Shown here one piece after another: positions 47,046 to 57,384 of a DNA stretch of 64,000 bases. Position 1 is the first letter of the stretch, and every line of letters starts with the position of its first letter. The stretch comes from Symsagittifera roscoffensis (Eukaryota; Xenacoelomorpha; Acoela; Convolutidae): the NCBI RefSeq assembly GCF_963678635.1, contig NC_087065.1, positions 28,477,254-28,541,253 on the forward strand. Reading direction: 5' to 3'. The position numbers and the translations under genes are program-made. The notes beneath the pieces were generated by a model. It made no database searches. It was not told the DNA's origin and saw only the letters and a list, made by a program, of their open reading frames with translations.

Positions 47046-49642
47046 AAATACTAATTTTTCTCCAACTCTTTTTTCTAGTAATTTCCGATCAGAACATAAA
47101 TCCTTCTCCCCGCACAGGACCCCAAGACTTATTAGTAACACATTACGATTGTGAAGAAAATGAACAAAAAACACTACACAAATATGCAATAAATCAAGTA
47201 TCACAATGCGAAACAGATACAAAAGCTATAGAAACTACAAATGTAATAGCGACACTCTATTCAAAAGCCCGAGCAACAACAGTTATAGGATATAAATTCA
47301 CAGCAACATTTTCCGAAAAGAAAGTACATTGTTCGCAAGTCTCAAATGGAAATAAAAACCGACTTGACCACGAATCATTCTACCAGAGTAATATCGAACG
47401 ACTTTTACATCTCAATCCCGAAGATTGTAAAAACGAGTTACTCAGACTAAATATCACAAGAAATAAAAACACCGACAGAAAGTTAGTATATTTCCAAGTT
47501 TTTGCAGATTCTGTACATCAAGCAGAACTTGAAAGATATCAAGGACATATAAAACTAGATGAAAAATACCCATACAACGGTGCACACAGAAGATTAACTT
47601 ATGACATACACGATAAACACTGGATACCACACATTGGTATAAATAACCCATCAAACTGCAAAGCAGACACAAAAAATAAAGGATATCAAGAAATAATGTT
47701 TTTCGATTGGAAAATACAACTCGAAAAAATACAACTCACACGAGATTTATCTGACAACACAATGATCTATCAAGAAATTAGATTACCTTGTAAAAACGAT
47801 CAAGGCTATTGTGACCCTACAACACGAACACAAGCAACAATTGTTTGGTTTCCCGAAGATACATGTACAACATTTCAAGTAGCAAAAATACACGCCCGAA
47901 TGATAAAATTTCACGAAAAATATTTTATACAATCAATTCCATATGAACAAGTAAATCCATCACGAAAACAAAGTGCTGATTTTAGAAACATTCACAATAT
48001 AGAGAATAAATTGACACGTTTTCAAATATATCAAGAAACAGAACTTGCATGCAAATACAGAAACCCACTTCACAAAACACAATATTCTGAAATATTAGTT
48101 GAATACAAAAAAGGTTTCGACATGACCACTGGAAAAATAAAAATTGACCCTTATGCCACAAGTCATCCTCTAAACGAAGGAACATCATATATACCAGTCA
48201 ATTTTCAAAAAAGTAATGGTCAACCTGGTGGACATCTAAAGCCACATGACACTAGAAGCACACGTTTACAAGAACTATCACTAATGAATAATTCTTATTT
48301 TGGTAATATCCACTATGATATTCACTTAAATATGAAATTAGACTACACAGTTAGCCGAATTTTTAAGGAAATGTCACTCTCTGAATTAGAAACACTTCAC
48401 CAACTATGCGAATTAGAACGGACACAAATCTTACAATCACTTGCACTAGCAGTATTAAAAATACCCTACGCAGGATATTTACTATCAGGAAATAGATCAA
48501 ATTTTGTAGTCCACGAAGGAAACATTTTATGGTTTTATACCTGTACCAAAAAAGTATCACCACTATATGTTTTTGAAGATAAACGATGTTATAAAAGAAT
48601 CCCTATCTTTTATAAAAATAAAGTACATTTCGTTGACACACTTTCAAGACGAACCTATTTCTGGGATACCGCAGTCCCATGTGGATCAGAAAATAGCCAC
48701 AATGTAGTACAACTGAACCCTGATGAAGATAAATATTACCTTCTTACCCCATACCCCACATTAATGCAATCACTCAAAAAAATTTCACCAGAAAGCATTA
48801 GAGCTATTGCTCGAAACCCAAATATCGACTTACAATCAATTGGAATATATTCAAAATCCGATATCCAACATCACATTAGAACACAACAATTCCAAGAATT
48901 ATTAACACAAATGGACACTATACAAAGACAATCAATTGACCAAAACTTACGCAAACTTGCCGAAACCGCAGGATTTGCAGATATCTATACACAAGATTAT
49001 AGCGGATATTTTAAAGACATTAAAGACTATATATATCTAAACGGTGAAAAATACCGACTAAAAGATATCTCACCTATAAGTATCTTTAGCTTTGTTACAC
49101 TAAAAAATAAAATTCTTGATTTTCTAGGATGGCCCTATTACATCTTAGAAAAATTGACTATTCTATACGCAATGTTTAACTTTATAGGATTTCTTTTTTC
49201 ACTTTTAAAAGGAATCTATAATACATGCGCTATACACACACAAGTAAATAGACAAGCAAGTGTAGCACGCATACTATTTGCAGGATTTTTTGGAATTTTT
49301 TTATCATCAATAAACAAAACTCTTTTAGACGCACAAATAAAAGAATACAATACAAAAATAGCGACAAGACAGAACACGTACGACGAAGAACATAATAATA
49401 TAGAAATAACGCCTACAGCACCACAGTTACCACCCCTACCACATAACCATCCATTATCCCTAGTCCCACGAAATTTTCGAAATTTAGCAATAACACATAA
49501 TCCAAATTTTAGACCAAACATATCGCAAAGTCCCATACAACATATAATGACACATCATTCACAAGATGAAAATACATATGAACAAATCATCGAACAACCC
49601 CATACCACCGCTTTTCAGTCTCAGAATAAAATTTTTTTTTAG
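47009..49642 (+). CDS. env: Env-like glycoprotein, 877-codon open frame without ATG start
   Basis: A frame open without interruption from 47009 to TAG 49640-49642. There is no ATG near its start; the first in-frame ATG is at 47696. A signal-peptide-like hydrophobic stretch lies at 47042-47080, followed by a Cys-containing ectodomain of ~680 residues with several N-X-S/T sites. A membrane segment follows at ~49132-49212, then a shorter hydrophobic stretch at ~49267-49310 and a Pro/His-rich tail. Size, topology and position after pol fit an envelope protein. Acceptor-like sites (CATACTCAG, 47011-47019; TTTTTTCTAG, 47069-47078) suggest a spliced mRNA, as in errantiviruses. I cannot place its env family by eye. 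Confidence 0.65.
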   Translation, partial: PILRIIIHTYFLKILIFLQLFFLVISDQNINPSPRTGPQDLLVTHYDCEENEQKTLHKYAINQVSQCETDTKAIETTNVIATLYSKARATTVIGYKFTATFSEKKVHCSQVSNGNKNRLDHESFYQSNIERLLHLNPEDCKNELLRLNITRNKNTDRKLVYFQVFADSVHQAELERYQGHIKLDEKYPYNGAHRRLTYDIHDKHWIPHIGINNPSNCKADTKNKGYQEIMFFDWKIQLEKIQLTRDLSDNTMIYQEIRLPCKNDQGYCDPTTRTQATIVWFPEDTCTTFQVAKIHARMIKFHEKYFIQSIPYEQVNPSRKQSADFRNIHNIENKLTRFQIYQETELACKYRNPLHKTQYSEILVEYKKGFDMTTGKIKIDPYATSHPLNEGTSYIPVNFQKSNGQPGGHLKPHDTRSTRLQELSLMNNSYFGNIHYDIHLNMKLDYTVSRIFKEMSLSELETLHQLCELERTQILQSLALAVLKIPYAGYLLSGNRSNFVVHEGNILWFYTCTKKVSPLYVFEDKRCYKRIPIFYKNKVHFVDTLSRRTYFWDTAVPCGSENSHNVVQLNPDEDKYYLLTPYPTLMQSLKKISPESIRAIARNPNIDLQSIGIYSKSDIQHHIRTQQFQELLTQMDTIQRQSIDQNLRKLAETAGFADIYTQDYSGYFKDIKDYIYLNGEKYRLKDISPISIFSFVTLKNKILDFLGWPYYILEKLTILYAMFNFIGFLFSLLKGIYNTCAIHTQVNRQASVARILFAGFFGIFLSSINKTLLDAQIKEYNTKIATRQNTYDEEHNNIEITPTAPQLPPLPHNHPLSLVPRNFRNLAITHNPNFRPNISQSPIQHIMTHHSQDENTYEQIIEQPHTTAFQSQNKIFF

Positions 49643-49648
49643 CCCACG

Positions 49649-51463
49649 ATGAGCCGACAACTTGGATCCCTACACCGCTCAAATTCCCACCCAACCAACC
49701 TCAACACTCCAATTAAAATAATTCCACTTTTTGCTTTCCCGCCACCCGATTTCCCAACTAGTAATATAACATCAGGCATGAATTCAGACACTAATTCAAA
49801 TATTTCAGTTTTATACTCCATTTCACAACTCAATAACCCTAATATTGAAACCCCTGATGAATTTGCAGACTCTGAACCATCTCCATCCAATAATTTTCAA
49901 ACCAACGCCTCAATTTTTTCAAAACCTCCTTTTCAACCAATCCCACCAAATAACCCACTCCCATCCATTTCTACACCCTCTTATGCTTCACAAGTCACCC
50001 CAACCTACTCTTCATTTCATTCAGACCGATCATCCAATTCTCCAGATATTCCCCAAATCTCCCAAAAACTAGATAATTTTATCACCCTACAACAACAACC
50101 ATTACACCTTAACACCCCCACTATAAATCAGATTTTTTCCACAATAAAATCCTCAAACCCACCTACCCCTACACCCTCTTCAGCTTATTCGGCGTCATTA
50201 GCACAATCATCCACTTCCACCGAATCATCAAATAGCACTAATAGAGCTTATCGCACTTTTAAAAGAAAATTCCCAAACCATCCATTCCCAACCAAACCAG
50301 GAACAGCCCGTGAATATATTAATCATCCACATCACACTAACACGAAAGAATTTCTAGCAATCACCTTACCTTCATTTCCACAATATACTTTAAACACCCC
50401 TCACGACACTAACGACACACGTAGTTTTGGAGATGAACATGTTTTAATGCCTACACTTCATTGGACATCATATTATCATTTTACTAATCCCCTTTGCCTA
50501 CCATTATCTAATACTCACAACGATATAGAAAGAAATCAAGATATGCTATATCGACTCACCACACCACTAACACATAGACAATTTACTTATATAGGATATA
50601 AAAAGTCACTAAAAACATTCACTGCACCCCGAGCTAACGAATTTACGCTAGAATATTACGATCATAACATCATCCGAACTAACCAAGACCAATTTTTAGA
50701 TGATGATCGCTTCGCTAACCCACAAATAACAGAAAAATTCTTCATCAAAACACCATATGTATTTACACTCAATATATTTGATCGAAAATTTGATCACATC
50801 ATTTATGAAGCACTAACCGACATGCAAGCTTACGAAAGTTTTAAAGAAAAATTTCAATTATTTTCACTATCTTTCCACTTCCTTGCACCACATGAACGCG
50901 ATTTGCACTGCTCACACGACATTATGTTACGCACTAAACAAACCCACACATATACATATTATCGTTTCATACAAAATCATTTTGATCTACACACTCCATC
51001 AAGACAATCACACCACCGTTTTCAGTTTATTAACTCTAAATATACTTCACCATTTTTTCTTAACTTCACATATTGCATCAAAGATACTAACCTTCACGGT
51101 ATCCTCCGCAATTATGATCCCATAACCCAGATGTATATATTTTGTCCCATCACGAAGACCCTTAACGCAGAAGAATCCAGACCCTTCCTTATCCCACACG
51201 AATTTATCCAACCGATAGAAATCTCAATATTAGAATTCATCCACAACACTAAATACAATCACAATTTATATAATCTCATTCAAAACACACCTTATGAGTT
51301 TGCAGTTGGCACTGAAGAACTAAAAACTATTAAAGCACTTCAATTGCTTTGGCCACTGCTTCAAACTAAAAACATCATTCGCATACTAGCAAAGTTACTA
51401 AAAAACTCCGACATAATACACGACATCTTCCCCCACGGTTTTTCCCCGACGACTAACAAGTAA
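49649..51463 (+). CDS. Intact 604-aa ORF of unknown function after env
   Basis: Its ATG lies 6 nt after the env stop, and the frame is uninterrupted to TAA at 51461-51463. The first ~200 residues are rich in Pro, Ser, Thr and Asn and probably disordered. Residues ~205-604 look globular, rich in Phe, Tyr, His and Ile (for example EKFFIKTPYVFTLNIFDRKF, FLIPHEFIQPIEISILEFIH). There is no signal peptide, membrane segment or zinc motif. Codon use is A/C-rich like gag and pol, so it is native to the element. Tight spacing suggests reinitiation after env or a further spliced message. I do not recognise any family. Being intact in a young element argues that it is used. Confidence 0.75.
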   Translation: MSRQLGSLHRSNSHPTNLNTPIKIIPLFAFPPPDFPTSNITSGMNSDTNSNISVLYSISQLNNPNIETPDEFADSEPSPSNNFQTNASIFSKPPFQPIPPNNPLPSISTPSYASQVTPTYSSFHSDRSSNSPDIPQISQKLDNFITLQQQPLHLNTPTINQIFSTIKSSNPPTPTPSSAYSASLAQSSTSTESSNSTNRAYRTFKRKFPNHPFPTKPGTAREYINHPHHTNTKEFLAITLPSFPQYTLNTPHDTNDTRSFGDEHVLMPTLHWTSYYHFTNPLCLPLSNTHNDIERNQDMLYRLTTPLTHRQFTYIGYKKSLKTFTAPRANEFTLEYYDHNIIRTNQDQFLDDDRFANPQITEKFFIKTPYVFTLNIFDRKFDHIIYEALTDMQAYESFKEKFQLFSLSFHFLAPHERDLHCSHDIMLRTKQTHTYTYYRFIQNHFDLHTPSRQSHHRFQFINSKYTSPFFLNFTYCIKDTNLHGILRNYDPITQMYIFCPITKTLNAEESRPFLIPHEFIQPIEISILEFIHNTKYNHNLYNLIQNTPYEFAVGTEELKTIKALQLLWPLLQTKNIIRILAKLLKNSDIIHDIFPHGFSPTTNK

Positions 51464-52288
51464 GTAAAATTTATACATATTCTTCACTAATAAATTTAAA
51501 TTAATACTAACCATTCTTTATTCATGTCTCATTTAGGTTTTTAGTCTTCATCCCACGATCATCTGCAAAAAACAGAAAAGAAAAATAAAAAATAAAAGAC
51601 TTGTTAAATTTCTTCTAAAAAACTCTATTAATATTTTGCACTAGATAAACATAATAAAATTCATACCAATGTAGTAAATTAATTTATAAATTGTTTCCCC
51701 AAAAGCAGTAATTTTAATAATGATGAAAATTTGTAACTTAAATTTTCCCCCAAAAACTAGCAGTAAAATTAAAATTCTATGGAGTAAATTGATAAAATGA
51801 AAATGCAGTACTAACTTTTTGATATTTTCATTCACTCGCACAAGAATTCTATCCAAACTCGCACAGCTCGCCCACGAAGAATTGTTTAAATAATGAATTT
51901 CAGTTACAAGTTTTCACACTCAACAACTCTAACACACGATAACAAGTTTCAAACTTTCCTTTAACACGGTTGGAAAGGAGTTATATACTAAACAAAACTA
52001 ACCAACGCAGCTTACTAAATACCACAAATCATAAAATAACAGCATGACTAAGAAAAGAAAACCAATGGTACCCAAACGCTGTGTGACCACACTTATATTT
52101 TTAATAAGAGGTACTCAAGGGTGAGTAACTCTTCAAAATAACCGAACTAAAACAAAATGCTTTTGTGAAAACAACCAACCAAAATCATAATTAAAACACT
52201 GAACTAATAAAAATTTTATAAAATTTAAATTATACCTTGCAGTATATAGATCAGCATACAACAACAAAGACGAACATCCAAAGACAAA
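51464..52288 (+). other. Non-coding 3' region of the element
   Basis: AT-rich with no long frame. A splice-acceptor-like string TATACCTTGCAG ends near 52242, just before the small frame below. Confidence 0.45.
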
Positions 52289-52618
52289 ATGATCCCACTA
52301 CACTCGAAAAAGAATGGCCAACCACAACCAATATGCCGTCCACAATCACAACTCAAAGGATTTAGAGTACGACTTGACTTCGCAGAAAAGGACTTTATTG
52401 AACTAGACCAATGACCACCTCGATGTTCAAGTATACGTACAGATCCGAGTAACAAGGCATCCCCTCCACGCACAATCTCCACGCCATTCCCAGACGAGGT
52501 CGAACACAAAAGAAGTTCTCTACATAAAACAGAAAAACCCGTCATAGCAAACCATTCTGAAATCAGATTGATTTCGTTGGGAAACACAGTCGTTGTCACA
52601 AGAAGACACAACTATTGA
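52289..52618 (+). pseudogene. Small frame near 3' LTR, one in-frame stop
   Basis: ATG 52289 opens a frame to TGA 52616-52618, interrupted by one TGA (52412-52414), 108 sense codons in all. The region has clearly more G+C than its surroundings, suggesting constraint. The peptide is basic with Arg pairs (VVTRRHNY at the end). A minus-strand frame of 128 codons (52225-52611) is fully open over the same bases, so the coding strand is uncertain. The position matches where complex retroviruses place small regulatory genes, but that is only an analogy. Confidence 0.3.
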
Positions 52619-52761
52619 TATCCATCATTCCAGCGTCCTGGAACTTCTCTAACAAGAGAAACCGGATAAAAATATGATGTTCGCCAAATACCAACGTCCA
52701 TCATCCATCCTTTGAATTGCAGAAAGACAATTCTAAAAAAACTCTGTAAAACCCGGATGGG

Positions 52762-53171
52762 TGGAACCTGATCTAAACTATATTTTTTGATTGGATAAAT
52801 TAGATATTTTACCACTGTAAATTATTTAATATTAACCAATCATGATCCATCTAACTAACAACCCACTTATTTGTAAGTGCTGAAATTACTTGTAATTTCA
52901 GCACCAGAGAGATTTGAATTTAACTTAAAAATTAGTTGCCTCTCCAAGAGAACTTCAGCAGCTGCAATAAACCAGTATACCCTAGATCTATTGAGCCTAG
53001 CAGAGACTAGTTAAACAACCTGAGACTAGATAATATAAGAGTAAGATTAGGATCGGTATTAGACTAAGAAGTTGCACGAATCTATCCGGCCGAAAATAAG
53101 ATAGCGTGACGAGCAGACGGTGTACCCTATCCGAAATTACTCTATGAGTTAACCACATCGGTTATAACTCA
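52762..53171 (+). repeat. 3' LTR (410 bp)
   Basis: Starts TGGAACCTGATC and ends GGTTATAACTCA. AATAAA at 52966-52971. The bases just upstream (GGATGGG) are only a weak polypurine tract. Confidence 0.97.
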
Positions 53172-53470
53172 ATACATACATACATAGGTACATACATACA
53201 TACATACATACATACATACATACATACATACATACATACATACATACATACATACATACATACATACATTTATACATACATACATACGTACATGCATAAA
53301 TACATACATACAAGATACATACATATATACACAATAAAAACGATAACATAAGGACATTCAAACAAACATACATATAAAAACATAAGCATTCGTATTTTTA
53401 TACTTACGTACAAAAAAAAGTCTATACTTACTTACATACACACATACATACATATATACATACACAGATA
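53172..53470. repeat. CATA/ATAC microsatellite, right part
   Basis: Continuation of the array interrupted at 35093. Nearly pure to about 53270, then degenerate. The first bases after the LTR are ATAC, as on the left side. Confidence 0.95.
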
Positions 53471-56400
53471 CAAAGTTACAAGATTCTTTTAGTGAAAAAC
53501 AAACTACCATACTTATTTAATAATGGGGATACATACAAACAGAAAGATAAGTTATATGTGTTGCTTGCATAAATATGAATCTACAACATATTAGGCAAAA
53601 ATTATAAACCTACACAAAAGTTAAGAATTTTTTTAATGATTTTTATTGACATGTATCATAGAAGCATATGTAAATAGACAAACCAACGTATATCTAGTTC
53701 ACATTCTCAAGACAATTATATACGCTGAAACAAGTTTCGAAACACGCATTAAATAATTGCATTCATTCGAACTGAAATACTTTCAAAATTACATGCCTCT
53801 CATACCCATTTTCCAGTATGCATATAAACAATCCCACACACATTTATTGTACTTTTAACAAGCACGCGTACACTCATGTTTACACACTTTATTTTAAAAA
53901 AGACAAGAAACTCCTTAATAAAATCGTACAGTTTTACAAACAAGCAATTTTGTAAATGCTTTTAGGCTGACGAACAAGCTTCCCTACAAAACTCTTACTT
54001 TATCTATGTTTTTGATCATTTTTAGATTCATCTGATAGCTCTGTAGTTCGATCAATCCTTAGATGAATTTTAGACAACAACTTAACCGTAGAACAATGTT
54101 CTTTGACTAAACGTTTTCATTACCATAAGATTAATTACAAAAAGCTAAAAGTCAGAGGTTCAATCGTTTTTTTTGTTCTTTTTTGTCCTGTATTTATACA
54201 TCATCGATGATTTCAGCTATGGTATCTCAGAAAGTAGTCTCTTAAATATGAAAAAAAATTTTAAAAGTTTGTTCTATTGAAAGAAAAATTGATCTAAAGA
54301 TGTTTGTTCAAGTTTTTGGGATATTCAACCAGTTTTTTTCTCGAGTGAAAAAAAAATTCAGTAAAAATAAAATTTGTGCAAAAAAAAAACAACTCAATCT
54401 ACTTTTGTGATTAGTAAACTGTCTAGCACGACCAATTTTTCAGACATGAATCAAATTGAAACGCCAACCTTTAAAAGCCAAAAAATAGTTTTATTCTAGT
54501 TTGTTTTGTTTTAACTTAGATTGATATTGACAGAAAAAACGAACAGTTTAATAAAACGTTTTACAGTCAGTCAACTATCAGATTAGAGCGGCACGAAACA
54601 TTCTCAAACGTTTTTTTATTGACACCAAGTATAACAAATTGATCCATTCTGATCGTTTTTAGAGCAATTGGCATTTTCATTCCTCAAAATTTGGTTTTCT
54701 ACCGAATGCATCAATAGCTTATTTTTGTCTGGGATATGCAACGATAGTAATATGGTGAAATGGTGGCTCCATTCCTCAGGCCGACTAAAGATTCAGGATT
54801 TCTCATAGAAAAAATCCTGTAGGATTTCCAATAGATCCAAATTGATTAACCGATAGAGAAACGCACTCAAAAGGAAATGAGTAGGTCTAGCTTCTTGATT
54901 AGCATACTTCTGGCTGCTTCGGCTGAAACTTCAATGCTTAGAAAAGGTATCTTTTCTGATGGGCTTTTAAATAAAAATTATTTTTTAACAAGTAATTCTT
55001 TTTGAATAAATGTGTGGTTGAGAGTAGTCCAATAATAAACATTTGATTTCAATGGTTGAATTAGAACGAAAAAACTCGACGCGGCGAGATTACTTAGAAG
55101 AATAGCAAGTTCATAGCTGAGTCAATCAAAAATTTTACACAATTTTTGAAATTTCTGAGGTAACAGAGAGCAAACACTTCAACGGAAACGGTCAGAATAT
55201 AAATCAAATTAAATTATGGCGCGCTTGCAGGGGCGTTGTTTTTGGGCTGAGCACAGGAGAAATCAAATCAAGAATTAGAAAAGATTTAAAAGATATTCGC
55301 TTTGTTTGTATAGTCAAGACCAAATCTAGTCTAACTTTTGATATTATAAAATACAGTACTTGTGTTCCTGAAAGCTAGTTTTTGAACAGATCTAGACAAG
55401 TAACAAGACCCAGTCTAATTATTGTTCACAAAAAATTCAAGTATTCAGCGGCTAATCTAAAACGTACACATAATTTTCCATACGCTCGACTGAGACTTCT
55501 GATTGGGTATAGTTGACAGTTCACAAATCCGAAAGAACTTCAAAAAGAAACCCATCACATTTCAGTTTCTTATGAAGCGAGCGGATTCTGCCAATCCTGG
55601 GCAACTTATCCTGTGTGTTGGCGCTGTGTTTGATCTATCACTGACTGATAAACGAAAGATTCGAACTTTTTCTTAACTCTCTGTATTTATCTAGACAGCT
55701 TCACTAGATGCTAATTGTTAGACTATCAACCAGTTACTGTATACGTAAAAAGTTTGTATAAACACGTAATTTAATTTTCTTGTGTGTGCAAGCATGACGA
55801 AAGTCTATTTTGAAAGTATGTGGTAATGTAAAATTGCTTAAACTCATGCATACGTAAAATATCTTTTATGTGCGCAAAGTTTTGACACGAGACGTGTAAC
55901 TATAATGGTATTACTTTTCAAATAAAATATATTTTTTCTTGATTTCTGAGCAATTCAACAGTTACTAGGATTGTACGAGGTACTACTTAAAACGTATATC
56001 TATGCCTACGTAGAGGTAACGTGTGTGATATATGTTTTTTTTAAACATCTTGTCATTTAATAACTTACTATACTCCGCCCGCAATTCTAACTAAATATGC
56101 AAGTAATTGACACATTCAATTCAGGTTTTTTTTTCAATCTTTGACAAAAATTTCACAAGTTTTTTTTTGTAAAGTGAATAAGCAAGTGTTTTTTCAAATA
56201 TACATGGAGTGTGGCTATATAAATGTCTCATAGTTTATCGTTTTTTGTGTTTGAACTTTGGGCTTACGCTTGAATGGGTTCATACATGTATGTAAAAGTA
56301 AAAAAAACTTAAATTGAACTTGACTCAACCCCTGTTTTGTCTGGAAGATTCTAAATTACTTCGCCTCACCGTATGTTTTTATTTACAAATGCTTGTGCAG

Positions 56401-56562
56401 TTCATAAAAAAATGCAATTATTCATTCGTTTGTTGTTATAATTGTTGCTATGTTTGAATGTTCTTACAATGATTTATTGTTTCGTTGGTTTTAATGTGTA
56501 CAATTTTTTTGTTTAGGAAGCCAGTAGAAGAATGCTATTCTCTCCTGACAAAATTAAATATG
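53471..56562. other. Gene-poor AT-rich region, ~3.1 kb
   Basis: I see no supported exon, RNA gene or repeat family here. No frame exceeds what chance would give. Confidence 0.5.
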
Positions 56563-56870
56563 TTTACATGCAATTGACAATAACATTTATTATACGCAAC
56601 CAATCGAACCTTGTGCAATCAAAATGTGTGGTAAAAAAAGAAAGCACCGGATATTTTGGCAGTTTGGCCTAATTGTTGGCGGCGAAAAACGATTTCCTTC
56701 AGAAACGCACGTTTTTTTTTGCTGAACTGTGAAGAAAGGAAAATTCATCAAATGCGGCGGCCGCCAACCCTAAAGTTAGAAAAAGTTTCTACCAATTCCG
56801 TATGTGGGGACACAATTGCTTCAATTCTCTCGGTTAATGAATTTGACTCAATAAATTGTTTCTTCGAGTG
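56563..56870 (+). repeat. Dispersed repeat R3, copy 2
   Basis: Matches 33436-33738 along its length (CCGGATATTTTGGCAG, GGCGGCGAA, GCGGCGGCCGCC, CAATAAATTG). Its last bases CTTCGAGTG abut the LTR at 56871, and in copy 1 the similarity stops at the same bases. Confidence 0.8.
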
Positions 56871-57264
56871 TGTGATACCTCCATGCCCAGGATGAATAAG
56901 TATAACAAAATGTAGATCTCAAATTGTTAATTAACATGAAATATTTTTAGATTTGTTTCCTTTTTAAGATCGACTGAGTTACGTCACGCAGTACGGCACA
57001 CTGTTCAGTCGTAGAATCAATTGGGTCATCGTAAGTGATCTTGAATAATACTAATCATATAAATACATAAAATACACCCGCACTCCCCAAAGTTACTGTA
57101 GTGTGGCTGCAGCTGCAGCTCTTGTAACACATTTCCCTGGGGACAAATAATTTTTAATAATACAATAGGTGTTTTTGAATCTTAGTTTAATGCTACTGTT
57201 TGAAAAGTCATTTGTTTTTGCTCTTTGCTCGCTCCTTTTTTACTGCCTCTTTGTATTGCATTCA
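56871..57264 (-). repeat. 3' LTR of the minus-strand element (inferred ends)
   Basis: The left end TGTGATACC is fixed by the match to 63904. The right end (GCATTCA) is inferred from TG...CA symmetry and an adjacent polypurine tract, giving about 394 bp. Confidence 0.6.
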
Positions 57265-57267
57265 AGT

Positions 57268-57282
57268 CGCCCCTCTTTTTTT
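57268..57282 (-). promoter_or_regulatory. Polypurine tract
   Basis: The minus strand reads AAAAAAAGAGGGGCG just before the inferred LTR start, as expected for plus-strand priming in an LTR element. Confidence 0.55.
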
Positions 57283-57384
57283 AATTCGAATATCGAATTT
57301 CAATGATACCCTCTACGAGGCATTCCACGATCGCGTCACATCAAGCGAAGCATATCCAAACTTTCTTCGGAGTATGTGTCTTTC

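Larger units (their letters stand above)
35093..53171 (+). mobile_element. 18-kb retrovirus-like Ty3/gypsy LTR element with extra ORFs
   Basis: Two 410-bp direct repeats (TG...CA) bound 18,079 bp with a PBS, gag with CCHC, pol in the order protease, RT, RNase H, integrase, and an env-like frame. RNase H before integrase places it with Ty3/gypsy (Metaviridae). The LTRs differ at 6 of 410 positions. The sense strand is strikingly poor in G and rich in A and C, unlike its flanks. It is several times longer than a usual gypsy element because of about 3.4 kb before gag and about 7 kb after pol. The flanks read ATAC on both sides, consistent with a 4-bp target duplication, though the microsatellite target makes the length ambiguous. 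Confidence 0.95.

Noticed and set aside
53149..53373. Minus-strand frame of repeated Tyr-Val-Cys-Met
   Set aside because: Same microsatellite artefact on the other side of the 18-kb element.
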